Position numbers and translations under genes: made by a program | Shown here: one piece after another, positions 16,271-24,465 of the stretch | Position numbering within the stretch: position 1 is the first letter of the stretch | Layout of the letters: the number at the start of each line of letters is the position of its first letter | Assembly (NCBI GenBank): GCA_944321515.1 | Contig: CALULO010000002.1 | Coordinates: 103,163 to 167,162 of the forward strand | Direction: 5' to 3' | Source: an uncultured Atopobiaceae bacterium | GTDB taxonomy: Bacteria > Actinomycetota > Coriobacteriia > Coriobacteriales > Atopobiaceae | Length of the DNA stretch: 64,000 bases | The notes under the pieces: generated by a model | Databases searched by the model: none | The model's input: the letters and a program-made list of their open reading frames with translations, nothing else | Told to the model about the DNA's origin: nothing

Positions 16271-17230
16271 GTGAGACAGCGTGTGACGCGGGCGCTGCGC
16301 CTGCTCCTGGAGGCGTCTGTGGCCGTGGTGGTGACGCTTGCGGTGCTCGTGGCGCTCTCGCACGTCTTCGTGCCGAAGAACAACCAGGTTGAGTTCGGCC
16401 AGCACGAGGCCCGGGCAAACGGCGTGCGCGGCGAGCTTGCCGACACCGTCGACGTGCTCTTCCTTGGGGACTCCGAGGCGTACACGTCCTTCTCGCCCCT
16501 GCAGCTGTGGGGGGAGCGGGGCATCACGTCCTACGTGGTGGGAACCTCCGCCCAGAAGCTCTGCCTCACGCGCTCGCTGTTGGAGCGCGCCCTTGAGAGG
16601 CAGAGCCCCCGCGTGGTGGTGCTTGAGACGGACTGCCTGTTCAGGGCGTTCTCGGTGGGCGAGGCCATGGCGTGCGCGGTGCAGGACGTCCTGCCCGTGT
16701 TTGAGTACCACGACCGCTGGAAGAGCCTGCGTCCCGAGGACGTGCTGGGGCAGGTGCAGTCCACCTGGGTCGATGACGCCAAGGGCCACGTCGCCCGGGA
16801 GGGTGTGGAGCCTGCGGACGACTCGGCCTACATGGCGCCCACCGACGAGCTGGCCGAGCTCCCCCCGATGAACCACGCCTACCTGGAGGGGATCGCCCAG
16901 GCGTGCGAGCGCTCCGGCGCCCGGCTGGTGCTCGTGAGCACGCCGAGCACCAAGAACTGGAACATGGCGCGCCACAACCGCACGGAGCAGCTTGCCTCTG
17001 AGCTGGGGCTTGACTACGTGGACCTCAATGTCGGGAAGAGTCGCGTGGACATCGACTGGTCCGCGGACACCTACGACGCGGGCGACCACCTCAACGTCTC
17101 CGGCGCGCGCAAGGTCACCGCGGCCGTGGGCGGGCTCCTGTCGGGGCGCTACGGGATGCCCGACCACCGTGGCGACGATGCCTACGCCAGCTGGGACGAG
17201 GCCTACGAGCGCTCGGGGCAGGGCGCCTGA
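16271..17230 (+). CDS. dltD: DltD-like extracytoplasmic SGNH-type protein
   Basis: The 319-residue protein has one N-terminal membrane anchor (residues about 12-35) and an outward-facing domain. The GDSE motif at about 66-69 and DHLNVSGARK near 270 give the serine, aspartate and histidine of an SGNH-type hydrolase, as in DltD. I prefer the GTG at 16271 because AAGGGAGAA lies just before it; the in-frame GTG at 16247 would place that sequence inside the protein. It probably completes transfer of the carrier-delivered residue to an envelope polymer. A palindromic terminator follows. Confidence 0.8.
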   Translation: MRQRVTRALRLLLEASVAVVVTLAVLVALSHVFVPKNNQVEFGQHEARANGVRGELADTVDVLFLGDSEAYTSFSPLQLWGERGITSYVVGTSAQKLCLTRSLLERALERQSPRVVVLETDCLFRAFSVGEAMACAVQDVLPVFEYHDRWKSLRPEDVLGQVQSTWVDDAKGHVAREGVEPADDSAYMAPTDELAELPPMNHAYLEGIAQACERSGARLVLVSTPSTKNWNMARHNRTEQLASELGLDYVDLNVGKSRVDIDWSADTYDAGDHLNVSGARKVTAAVGGLLSGRYGMPDHRGDDAYASWDEAYERSGQGA

Positions 17231-17270
17231 CGGGCTCCGGCGCGCGGGGCGTCCGGGGCGGGGGGCGTCC

Positions 17271-17296
17271 GGGGCGGGGCGCTAGCGCCCCGCCCC
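17271..17296. terminator. bidirectional terminator, perfect 26-bp palindrome
   Basis: The sequence is a perfect GC-rich palindrome centred on GCTAGC, with 13-bp arms of type GGGGCGGGGCGCT. It lies between the convergent dltD-like and TetR genes. No T-run is present, so termination strength is uncertain. Just before it, GGGGCGTCCGGGGCGG is nearly repeated. Confidence 0.6.
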
Positions 17297-17316
17297 TGGG
17301 CGCGGGACACGACTCG

Positions 17317-17973
17317 CTAGCGTGCGGGGTGCCCCTGGGCGCAGTGGTCCAGGCACATCCCGATGAACTCGCCCATCTCCGCGCGGAAGTCCACGGCGGG
17401 CCGCTCCACGCCGAGCTCCGCGAGCGCCTGGGCAACCAGCGGGTTGCTCGCGCAGGTGCCCGTCATGCCCACCGCGTGGTGGTAGACGGTCTCCAGCAGC
17501 CAGTTCACGCGACCTGCCTCTATCGGCAGGATCCTGGGCAGCCTCTCGGCCATGGCGTCGGCCATCTGGTGGTAGCACCGCTTGTACTCGACGAGCTTCG
17601 CCACCGTGACGTTGGTCTCCACGATGGTGAAGAGGAGGTCGCCCAGACGGAAGTAGTCCCGGTGCGCGTTGGCGATCCCCGCCCAGACCTCGGCTACCAC
17701 CTCGGGCGCGAGCCCGCAGCCCTCGGGCAGCGCGGCGAGAAGGGCCTGGTAGTAGGAGACGCACTCGTCGGCGGAGAGCAGCAGGAAGATCTCCTCCTTG
17801 GTGCGCACGTACTTGTAGAGGTTGGCGCGCGACCAGCCCAGCTCGTCGGCGATGGTCGAGAGCGTGATCTCGTGGTAGGGGCGCTCGGAGAACTGCCGCC
17901 GGGCGACGCCCTTGATCTGCTCCAGGCGCTGCCCCTTCTGCTCGGCGCTGCGCGCACGTATGAACTCAGCCAT
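17317..17973 (-). CDS. TetR-family transcriptional regulator
   Basis: The 218-residue repressor-type protein has an N-terminal helix-turn-helix at about residues 36-60 (ITLSTIADELGWSRANLYKYVRTKEEI), the typical TetR pattern. The C-terminal two-thirds is a helical ligand-binding domain of the kind seen in TetR proteins with a C-terminal TetR_C_33-like region. The ligand is unknown. Its upstream side faces the 3' end of the ABC-F gene, and the 77-bp leader is AT-rich, with a likely -10. It could regulate itself or the neighbouring resistance-type genes, but no operator was established. Confidence 0.85.
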   Translation of the reverse strand: MAEFIRARSAEQKGQRLEQIKGVARRQFSERPYHEITLSTIADELGWSRANLYKYVRTKEEIFLLLSADECVSYYQALLAALPEGCGLAPEVVAEVWAGIANAHRDYFRLGDLLFTIVETNVTVAKLVEYKRCYHQMADAMAERLPRILPIEAGRVNWLLETVYHHAVGMTGTCASNPLVAQALAELGVERPAVDFRAEMGEFIGMCLDHCAQGHPAR

Positions 17974-18110
17974 GGCGTCCCCTGTCTCTCCGGATAGGTG
18001 TAGTATAGCGCGCCTTATCGGCTCCTAGATAAAAGAGCGTTACTTAACCGCGGGTGGATGACGACGAGAGGGACGCGGGGCCTGCGGGCGCAACGTCCCT
18101 CTCGCCCGCG

Positions 18111-19595
18111 CTAGAGCTCCCGGACGCGGCCGTCGCGGACCTCCCACGTGCGGCTGGTGCACGCGGAGAGGAACGCGTGGTCGTGGCTCACGAGCAGCAG
18201 CGCGCCGGGGAAGGCCGCCAGCGCCCGCTCCAGCGCCTCGGTCGAGTGGAGGTCCAGGTGGTTGGTGGGCTCGTCCATGACGATGAGCGCCGGGTGGCGC
18301 AGGATTCCTTCGGCCAGCAGTAGCTTGCGGAGCTCGCCGGGGCTCGTGCGGCGGCCCTCGAGGATGCGGTCTGGGTCGGAGTTGAGCTGTGCCACCGTGG
18401 AGAGCACGCGCCCGCGCTCTGCGGACCCGAGGCGCGTCACGCGCCCGACGGCCGCGTCGCGTGCGTCCGTTGCGAGTTCCTGGGGGACGTCCAGCACCGT
18501 GAGGTCGTCCGCCACGAGCGTCCGCAGGTACGCGAGCAGCGTGGACTTACCCGCCCCGTTGGGCCCGACGACGCCCACGTGGTCGGTGTTGCCGAGCCAG
18601 AGCTCGGGAACCTCGAGCGTGCCGCCGGGCCCGCAGGCGATTCGGGCCGCCGGCACGTGCAGAACCGTCTTGCGCGGGCTCAGGGAGCTATCCACCCAGA
18701 GGTCGCCGTCGTAGCGCTTGTGGACGTAGGCGGCGGCAAGGCGCTCCCGCGCGGCGGACAGCCGCGCGTCCATCTGGGCGGAGAGCCTGCCGGCGTGCCC
18801 GTCCTTGCCGGTGAACCGTGCGAGGTCGATGCGGGCCTTGGCGTCGTGGTCCTTGGGGTTCACACGGCCCTTGCTGCGCAGGGCGTCGGCCCGCGCGGCC
18901 TCGTGGGCGCGCGCGTCCTTCTCGACGGAGAGGCGTGCGAGCTCGCGTCGGGCTTCGGCGCGCTCGGTGACCACGGTCGCGCGCTCGCGCTCCGCCTGGG
19001 CGTGCGCCGCGGTGTAGCCGCCCGGCCGCACTACGACCCTACCCGACTCGAACGACGCGCAGCGACTGGCGAGAAGGTCCACGAGCTCGCGGTCGTGGGA
19101 GACGAGGATGCCGACGCCGCGGTAGCGCCCGAGGGCCGCCACGAGCTCCGAGCGGGCGTCGGCATCGAGGTGGTTGGTGGGCTCGTCGGCCACGAGCACG
19201 TCCGGGTGGCTCCAGAGGGCTGCCGCCACCTGGAGCTTCTTGCGCTCGCCGAAGGAGAGCTCGTGGAAGCGCCAGGGCATGTCGTCCTCTATGTGGAAGG
19301 TCTCGCGCAGCAGGCGCGCCTCGCGGCCGTAGTCAAGGGCGAAGTTCACGAGCCCCGCGGGCGGCTCGTCGGCGTCCTGGGCCACGTAGGCGCAGAAGAG
19401 GCCGCCCGTAACGAAGCCTGCGTCTGGGGTGAGCTCGCCGCAGGCGATTCGGGCCAGCGTGGTCTTCCCGCAGCCGTTGTCGCCGAGCAGCGCCGTCCAG
19501 CCGCACGGAAAGGTCATGGTCAGGTTGTTGATTATCGGCTCGGTTGCCGAGGGATAGGCGTACGTGACGCCGGAGAGCATCAGTTGCATAGACAT
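18111..19595 (-). CDS. ABC-F family ATPase (ribosome-associated, resistance-type)
   Basis: The 494-residue protein has two ABC ATPase domains and no membrane segments, the ABC-F layout. The first has GDNGCGKTT at 38-46, LSFGERKKLQ and DEPTNHLD. The second has GPNGAGKST at about 343, a divergent signature TSPGELRKLLLAEG and another DEPTNHLD. The interdomain linker is charged (RERATVVTERAEARREL) as in P-site tRNA interaction motifs. ABC-F proteins displace antibiotics from ribosomes or tune translation. Its start faces a TetM-like gene across 379 bp, so the pair may form a ribosome-protection locus. Confidence 0.85.
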   Translation of the reverse strand: MSMQLMLSGVTYAYPSATEPIINNLTMTFPCGWTALLGDNGCGKTTLARIACGELTPDAGFVTGGLFCAYVAQDADEPPAGLVNFALDYGREARLLRETFHIEDDMPWRFHELSFGERKKLQVAAALWSHPDVLVADEPTNHLDADARSELVAALGRYRGVGILVSHDRELVDLLASRCASFESGRVVVRPGGYTAAHAQAERERATVVTERAEARRELARLSVEKDARAHEAARADALRSKGRVNPKDHDAKARIDLARFTGKDGHAGRLSAQMDARLSAARERLAAAYVHKRYDGDLWVDSSLSPRKTVLHVPAARIACGPGGTLEVPELWLGNTDHVGVVGPNGAGKSTLLAYLRTLVADDLTVLDVPQELATDARDAAVGRVTRLGSAERGRVLSTVAQLNSDPDRILEGRRTSPGELRKLLLAEGILRHPALIVMDEPTNHLDLHSTEALERALAAFPGALLLVSHDHAFLSACTSRTWEVRDGRVREL

Positions 19596-19974
19596 CTCGT
19601 TTCCGCGCGGGGCAGGGGGGGGGAGACCCTTGCGTCATTCCGCGCATTGAAGTGAACTCGGCTGAAGATGTCTAGCGAATGCCCACGTATCCCTGTCCTT
19701 CTGTGGTCCGACGGCGGCGCCACCCGCGCTGCGGGGCCCATTCCCCGCTCGGCCGACGCGCTCAGTATGGTGTGGTCGGCACATGCCGTCAAGGGTGACG
19801 GCGCGGGGCGTCGGCGAGCGTCGCCCGGCGGCCGAGGCGCGTCGTGGTGGGCGAGAAGGACGCGCGCGGTCTGCGGGGCGGCGGGACGGGGGCGCTCGGC
19901 GGTCCTTCCTGGGCCGGGCGCCCGTGCTACCATCGGGTTCCAGGTGACAGGCGTCGGTGAGAGGGGGGGCTTGG
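19596..19974. other. 379-bp divergent intergenic region, ABC-F / TetM-like genes
   Basis: No gene is convincing here. A TACCAT -10-like sequence in GTGCTACCATC near 19926-19936 would serve the plus-strand gene. A 7-bp hairpin with the recurrent motif in its loop lies at 19837-19865. Resistance genes of both neighbouring families are often controlled by leader attenuation, but I could not identify a leader peptide. Confidence 0.5.
19837..19865. repeat. GGCGAGAAGGAC motif in a hairpin loop
   Basis: GCGCGTC (19837-19843) and GACGCGC (19859-19865) form a 7-bp perfect stem. The motif starts at 19850, and its GAC is part of the right arm. Confidence 0.7.
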
Positions 19975-21984
19975 GTGAGGCAGGCGGTCGTGGGGCTTCT
20001 CGCCCACGTGGACGCGGGCAAGACCACACTTGCCGAGGCGATGCTCGAGCGTGCCGGCGCCATCCGCTCCGCCGGGCGCGTCGACCGAGGCGAGTCCCAC
20101 CTGGACACCGACGCCATGGAGCGCGAGCGCGGCATCACGATCTTCTCGTCCAGCGCGGCGCTCGACTGGTCCGGCGCGCACCTCATGCTCCTGGACACGC
20201 CGGGCCACGTGGACTTCTCTGCCGAGGCCGAGCGCACGCTTGCCGCCCTCGACCTGGCCGTACTTGTGGTGGGCGCCAACGACGGCGTCCAGGGCCACAC
20301 CGAGACGCTCTGGGAGCTGCTGCGCCGCCGCGGCGTCCCCACGCTCGTCTTCGTGGGCAAGTGCGACCTGGAGAACCCCGGGCGGGACGACCTTCTCTCC
20401 GAGCTTCGCACGCGCCTGTCCGCGGCCTGCGTGGACGCGGCCGCGCTTGTCGCGGGAGACCCGGCCGCTGTGGAGGACGTTGCCTCCGCCGACGAGGCGG
20501 CGCTCGAGGAGTACCTCGCCTTGGGCTCTCTGGGGCGGGCCACGCTGGCGCGGCTCTTCTCGGCAGGGGCGGTCTTCCCCGTGCTCTTTGGTGCGGCGCT
20601 GCGCGGGGAGGGCGTGAGCGAGCTGCTTGACGCGCTGGCGGCGCTGGCGCCGGAGCGCTCGTGGCCGGAGGAGTTTGCGGCGCGCGTCTTCCGCGTGAGC
20701 CGCTCGGCGCGCGGGGAGCGGCTGGCCTGGGTCAAGGTCACTGGTGGCTCCCTGCGCGCGAAGACGCAGCTCACGGGTACCGACCGCGGCGTGGCGTGGA
20801 GCGAGAAGGTCAACGAGGTGCGTCTCTACCAGGGCGCGGCCTTCGAGACCGTCCCGGAGGTGCCCGCCGGGCGGGTCTGCGCCGTCACCGGGCTCACGCA
20901 CGTCGTCCCGGGCAGCGCCCTTGGGGCCGAGCCCCCGCTTGAGCAGCCGGCCCTGGCGCCCGTGCTCTCCTACCAGGTGATCCCCGCAGAGGGCACGGAC
21001 GTCTCCGCCCTGGTCCGGGCGCTTCGAGAGCTGGCGGACGAGGACCCGACGCTCGGTGTGACGTGGCTCGAGCAGCTTCAGGAGGTGCACGTCCAGCTCA
21101 TGGGCGAGGTGCAGCAGGACGTGGTCCGCGAGCTTCTGAGGGAGCGCCACGGCATCGACGTCGCCTTCGGCTCCGGCGGCATCCTCTATAAGGAGACGCT
21201 GCGCGCCCCGGTCGAGGGCGTGGGCCACTTCGAGCCGTTGCGCCACTACGCTGAGGTCCGCCTTGAGCTGGAGCCGCTGGCCCGCGGCGCGGGCGTGGAG
21301 TTTGGCACGCGCTGTCCCACCGACGAGCTCGACCTCAACTGGCAGCGTCTCATCCTCACCAACGCCATGGAGCGTGACCACCTGGGCGTGCTCACGGGCG
21401 CGCCGCTCACGGACGTGCGGGTGACGCTGCTTGCGGGCCGCGCCCACGCTAAGCATACCGAGGGCGGGGACTTCCGCCAGGCGACCTATCGCGCCGTCCG
21501 CCAGGCCCTCATGTGCGCCCGCGAGAGGGGCGACTGCGTGCTGCTGGAGCCGTGGTACCGCTTCCGGCTCACGGTGCCGGGCGAGCGCGTGGGCCGAGCC
21601 CTTTCCGACCTCACCCGCATGGCCGCTGAGGTGGGAGCCCCCGAGTCCTCGGCGTCCGGGGAGGCGTCGGTGCTCTCGGGCGTGGTGCCGGCCTCCGAGG
21701 TGGGGGAGTACGCGCTCGAGGTGGCGCGCTACACCGGCGGGCGCGGGCGCCTCTCGCTGGAGCTTGCCGGCTACCGGGAGTGCCACAACGCGGATGAGGT
21801 CGTCGCCGCCGCGGCCTACGACCCCGAGGCCGATCTGCCCAACACCCCCGACTCCGTCTTCTGCAGCCACGGGGCGGGCCACACCGTCAAGTGGGCCGAG
21901 GTCCCCGCGCACGCCCATACCGTCGTGGAGCAGTCCCGTCTGCGCCCGTGGCGCGTCGCCGACGCGTCGTTCTTCTCGGCGTGA
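19975..21984 (+). CDS. TetM/TetW-like ribosomal protection GTPase
   Basis: This 669-residue translational GTPase is of the EF-G/Tet(M) type. G1 is AHVDAGKTT (10-18), G2 RGITI (about 53-57) and G3 DTPGHVDF (about 75-82). The RGITIFSSSAALDW stretch and the overall size match tetracycline ribosomal protection proteins rather than EF-G. The G4 motif reads GKCD (about 128-131) where NKxD is expected, losing the guanine-contacting asparagine. This argues for a diverged paralogue whose tetracycline resistance role is unproven. GTG at 19975 follows GAGAGGGGGGG and is preferred over the earlier frame start. Confidence 0.8.
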   Translation: MRQAVVGLLAHVDAGKTTLAEAMLERAGAIRSAGRVDRGESHLDTDAMERERGITIFSSSAALDWSGAHLMLLDTPGHVDFSAEAERTLAALDLAVLVVGANDGVQGHTETLWELLRRRGVPTLVFVGKCDLENPGRDDLLSELRTRLSAACVDAAALVAGDPAAVEDVASADEAALEEYLALGSLGRATLARLFSAGAVFPVLFGAALRGEGVSELLDALAALAPERSWPEEFAARVFRVSRSARGERLAWVKVTGGSLRAKTQLTGTDRGVAWSEKVNEVRLYQGAAFETVPEVPAGRVCAVTGLTHVVPGSALGAEPPLEQPALAPVLSYQVIPAEGTDVSALVRALRELADEDPTLGVTWLEQLQEVHVQLMGEVQQDVVRELLRERHGIDVAFGSGGILYKETLRAPVEGVGHFEPLRHYAEVRLELEPLARGAGVEFGTRCPTDELDLNWQRLILTNAMERDHLGVLTGAPLTDVRVTLLAGRAHAKHTEGGDFRQATYRAVRQALMCARERGDCVLLEPWYRFRLTVPGERVGRALSDLTRMAAEVGAPESSASGEASVLSGVVPASEVGEYALEVARYTGGRGRLSLELAGYRECHNADEVVAAAAYDPEADLPNTPDSVFCSHGAGHTVKWAEVPAHAHTVVEQSRLRPWRVADASFFSA

Positions 21985-22015
21985 CGGGAGGGTATGCTGT
22001 CTCCAAGGAGGCGAC

Positions 22016-22483
22016 ATGCGCATCTACAAGGGCAACCCGGAGCTCGTCTTTCGCGGTAGGGTGGCGCCGTGGTACGGCGTGCTGTCCGGGGCGGTCTGCG
22101 TGTCGGCCGCGGTCCTGGCGCTGCAGCCGGGGATGCCTGCGGGTGTGCCGGCGGCGCTGCTCGTGGCGGGCGCGGTCCTCCTCTGGCCGACGGTGGTGCG
22201 CAACCGCGTCGAGCTCTATCGCGACCGCCTAGAGATTGCCTTTGGCTGGGGCCGCACGATCATCCCGTACGACCACGTGCGCGGCGTGCGGCGCTGCGAC
22301 GGCGTTGCGTCCGAGCAGGCGACCATGCACGTCTGCTCCGCGTCGGCGGGCGGCGTCTTCATAGAGGCGCCGATGGACGGCGACGCCATGGTCTCCGTGA
22401 TCGGCGACGATACGCTGATGGCCGAGATTCGCCGCCGCGCGGGCCTGGACGAGGGCTCGCGCGCGACCGGGCCGGGGGAGTGA
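22016..22483 (+). CDS. small membrane-anchored PH-domain-like protein
   Basis: The 155-residue protein starts at an ATG after CCAAGGAGG. Two adjacent hydrophobic segments (about residues 17-33 and 38-57) form a hairpin anchor. A beta-rich domain follows with VELYRDRLEIAFGWGRTIIPYDHVRGVRRCDG, the pattern of bacterial PH-like domains such as YdbS/YdbT. Its function is unknown. It lies 31 bp after the TetM-like gene in the same direction, so it may be co-transcribed. Its last codons form the first unit of a 33-bp tandem repeat. Confidence 0.65.
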   Translation: MRIYKGNPELVFRGRVAPWYGVLSGAVCVSAAVLALQPGMPAGVPAALLVAGAVLLWPTVVRNRVELYRDRLEIAFGWGRTIIPYDHVRGVRRCDGVASEQATMHVCSASAGGVFIEAPMDGDAMVSVIGDDTLMAEIRRRAGLDEGSRATGPGE

Positions 22484-22592
22484 TGGGGCTCGGGCGAGAT
22501 CGAGCTGGGGGCGCGATGGGATTCGCGCGAGACCGGGCTGGGGGTGCGACGGGATTCGCTCGCGACCATGCCGGGGGCGCGACGGGACGGGG
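22452..22592. repeat. 33-bp tandem repeat (minisatellite), about 4 units
   Basis: Units start at about 22452, 22485, 22518 and 22551, with a partial copy at 22584. Each contains a CGCGACC- or CGAGAYC-like half and a GGGGGCGCGAC half. Because 33 is a multiple of three, one frame translates as 11-residue repeats of GFARDRAGGAT type, but no ribosome-binding site supports translation. Confidence 0.85.
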
Positions 22593-22595
22593 GGA

Positions 22596-22988
22596 ATGAT
22601 GGACCTCGCACGCATAGAGGAGCAGCTGCTCGCCCACGCCGGCGCTTCCCGTGCCTTTCACGAGAAGTGGGGCTGGATGGTGTACTGGGTCGGCGGCCGG
22701 CAGTTCGCGTGCGAGTTTGTCGCGAGCCCGGACGCCAAGGCACCCTATGCGGGGCGCCACCTGCTCTCCCTCAAGTGTGATGCGGACCGAATCCTGGAGC
22801 TGTGCGCGGAGTTCCCCGACGCGGTGCTGCCGGGCTACTACTCCGACGGGCGCACCTGGGTCTCCGTGGACCTGGACGCCGGGCTGCCGGAGGAGCTCGT
22901 GCTCGGGCTCTGCGACCGCAGCTACGAGCTCGTCTTCGCCAAGCTGCCGGCGCGCGTTCGGCGCGAGGTTGCGGGGGAGCGGGAGTGA
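22596..22988 (+). CDS. MmcQ/YjbR-family protein
   Basis: The 130-residue protein shows the MmcQ/YjbR (DUF419) pattern. It has an N-terminal helix, FACEFVASPDAKAPY with strands, SLKCDADRILELCAEFPDAVLPGYYSDGRTWVSVDL in the centre and a C-terminal CDRSYELVFAKLPARVRRE helix. The family has a CyaY-like fold and double-wing DNA-binding properties have been proposed; its cellular role is unclear. GGACGGGGGGAATGATGG places two adjacent ATG codons (22596 and 22599) after a G-rich ribosome-binding stretch. Confidence 0.8.
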   Translation: MMDLARIEEQLLAHAGASRAFHEKWGWMVYWVGGRQFACEFVASPDAKAPYAGRHLLSLKCDADRILELCAEFPDAVLPGYYSDGRTWVSVDLDAGLPEELVLGLCDRSYELVFAKLPARVRREVAGERE

Positions 22989-23165
22989 CCGGCCCACGCC
23001 GGCCGGCGGGCGGCCGCGGGACGAGGGGCGCCAGGGCGGGCTGCCAAGCTGGGACATCGGGATGGAGTGCCAGGCCGGGGCGCTGGGACAGGCTGCCGGG
23101 CATGGGCGTCGGGGCGGGGCCCGAAGTGATACAAAGGGAGGTACTCCCACGGAATTGGAGGCCTC

Positions 23166-23789
23166 ATGCCCGTTGATCTCAGCACGTTTGCCTGGACCCG
23201 CGAGCCCGCCCACTGCGTCGTGGCGGACGACGGCTCCCTCGAGGTGACCACGCGCCCGCACACTGACCTCTGGCAGCGCACGTACTACCACTTCCGCAAC
23301 GACACCGCGCCGGTGCTGCAGACGGAGACCGAGGAGAGGTTCTTCTCGTTCACTGTGCACTGTGACTTCTCCGGGGCTCGCCGTCGCTTCGACCAGTGCG
23401 GCGTCGTGATGTACCTGGACGCCGAGAACTGGCTCAAGGCGTCGGTGGAGTACGAGGACGGAGTGATCGCGCACTTGGGCAGCGTCGTCACCAACGGCGG
23501 GTGGTCGGACTGGGCTACCACGGAGGTCGGCTCCGACGTGCACGAGATGTGGTACCGGCTGAGCCGACGCGAGGACGACTACCGCATTGAGTGCTCGCGT
23601 GACGGCCGGCGCTTCAGCCAGATGCGCGTCTGCCACCTGGCGGCGGGCGCGGGGCGCGTCCGCTTTGGCGTGTACGCGGCGAGCCCCGAGGAGTCGTCGT
23701 TCACGGCGCGCTTCGACGGCCTTGAGCTGGGGCTCTGCGCGTGGGCGGCTCACGACGGCCAGGCTCCGGACGAGGACTGCCTGCCCTAG
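23166..23789 (+). CDS. DUF1349 (concanavalin-like) domain protein
   Basis: The 207-residue single-domain protein is of the DUF1349/YesU-type family, which has a concanavalin-like beta-sandwich fold. Typical features are the N-terminal WTREPAH and HTDLWQRTYYHF segment, the CGVVMYLDAENWLKASVEYEDG core and the later EMWYRLSRREDDYRIECSRDG strands. No signal peptide is present, so it is cytoplasmic. Members are thought to bind or process carbohydrate, but this is not established. It stands between the MmcQ-like gene and the convergent DUF2798 gene. The ATG follows AATTGGAGGCC. Confidence 0.85.
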   Translation: MPVDLSTFAWTREPAHCVVADDGSLEVTTRPHTDLWQRTYYHFRNDTAPVLQTETEERFFSFTVHCDFSGARRRFDQCGVVMYLDAENWLKASVEYEDGVIAHLGSVVTNGGWSDWATTEVGSDVHEMWYRLSRREDDYRIECSRDGRRFSQMRVCHLAAGAGRVRFGVYAASPEESSFTARFDGLELGLCAWAAHDGQAPDEDCLP

Positions 23790-23880
23790 GGGACGGTCCT
23801 GCTGGGTCACGTTGCTGGGCGGCTCTGCTAGGCGCGACCTGCTGGGCGGCCCCGCGCGTCGTTCCCCTGAGGCGCCTCAA

Positions 23881-23925
23881 GTAAAAAAGACGCCACCCTC
23901 GGGCTCGGTCCCGGGGGCGGCGCAA
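23881..23925 (-). terminator. intrinsic terminator of the DUF2798 gene
   Basis: Read on the minus strand, CGCCGCCCCCGGG pairs with CCCGAGGGTGGCG and is followed by TCTTTTTTAC (complement of 23881-23890). This is a clear stem plus T-run, placed about 30 bp after the DUF2798 stop. Confidence 0.7.
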
Positions 23926-23952
23926 AAGGCCGTGCTGTAAGGGCGGTGAGGC

Positions 23953-24465
23953 CTACGCGGTCTCGCAGTTGAGCGGCGTCTCAAGGACGGTGCCCTCGGG
24001 GAAGACGCGGCGGAAGAGCCAGCGGGAGAACGGGCCCGCGATCAGGAGGTTCCAGGGCAGGGCCGCGATGAAGTTCCAGGGGATGTTGGTGAGCCACATC
24101 ATGGGGACGGCGGCGAGGTTGCCGGTGTGGGTGAAGGCCTCAAGCGCGCCGTAGAGGGACATGAAGAAGACCATCGGGAACACCATCATCGTGGAGATGG
24201 CCAGGGTGATGGCGAGCTTGGAGCTCTTGCCGGGGGTCACGAGGAAGCGGAACGCGAACCACTTGGCAAAGCGGCTCGCCACGAAGACGTCGAGCAGCAT
24301 GGCCACCACGTAAGCAGGCGGAAAGCCGACCCAGGCCTCGGCGACGATGGAGGGAGAGACCTCCCAGCCATGGGTGCGCGAGACGTTGTACACAGACATC
24401 CAGAGCACCATGCAGAAGCACATGATGACGGTGAAGATGAGGCTCTCTCGCTTGTTCTGGGGCAT
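23953..24465 (-). CDS. DUF2798 family integral membrane protein
   Basis: The 170-residue protein has four hydrophobic helices. The order ESLIFTVIMCFCMVLWMSVYN near the N-terminus, a second helix with VAEAWVGFPPAYVVAMLLDVF, then IAISTMMVFPMVFFMSLYGAL and a last helix near NIPWNFIAALPWNLLIAGP is that of two DUF2798 repeats. The family has no assigned function. I start at the ATG at 24465, after AGAAAGGCAAAGAG; the much longer open frame upstream is spurious. A terminator follows. It is divergent from panE. Confidence 0.75.
   Translation of the reverse strand: MPQNKRESLIFTVIMCFCMVLWMSVYNVSRTHGWEVSPSIVAEAWVGFPPAYVVAMLLDVFVASRFAKWFAFRFLVTPGKSSKLAITLAISTMMVFPMVFFMSLYGALEAFTHTGNLAAVPMMWLTNIPWNFIAALPWNLLIAGPFSRWLFRRVFPEGTVLETPLNCETA

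Noticed and set aside
14384..17167. 927-codon reverse open frame across the dlt-like operon
   Set aside because: It overlaps four recognisable genes and its translation has no family features; GC-rich third positions explain it.
22016..22592. 33-bp repeat as an extension of the PH-like protein
   Set aside because: The gene's frame has a TGA in the first unit, and the repeat frame has no start signal of its own.
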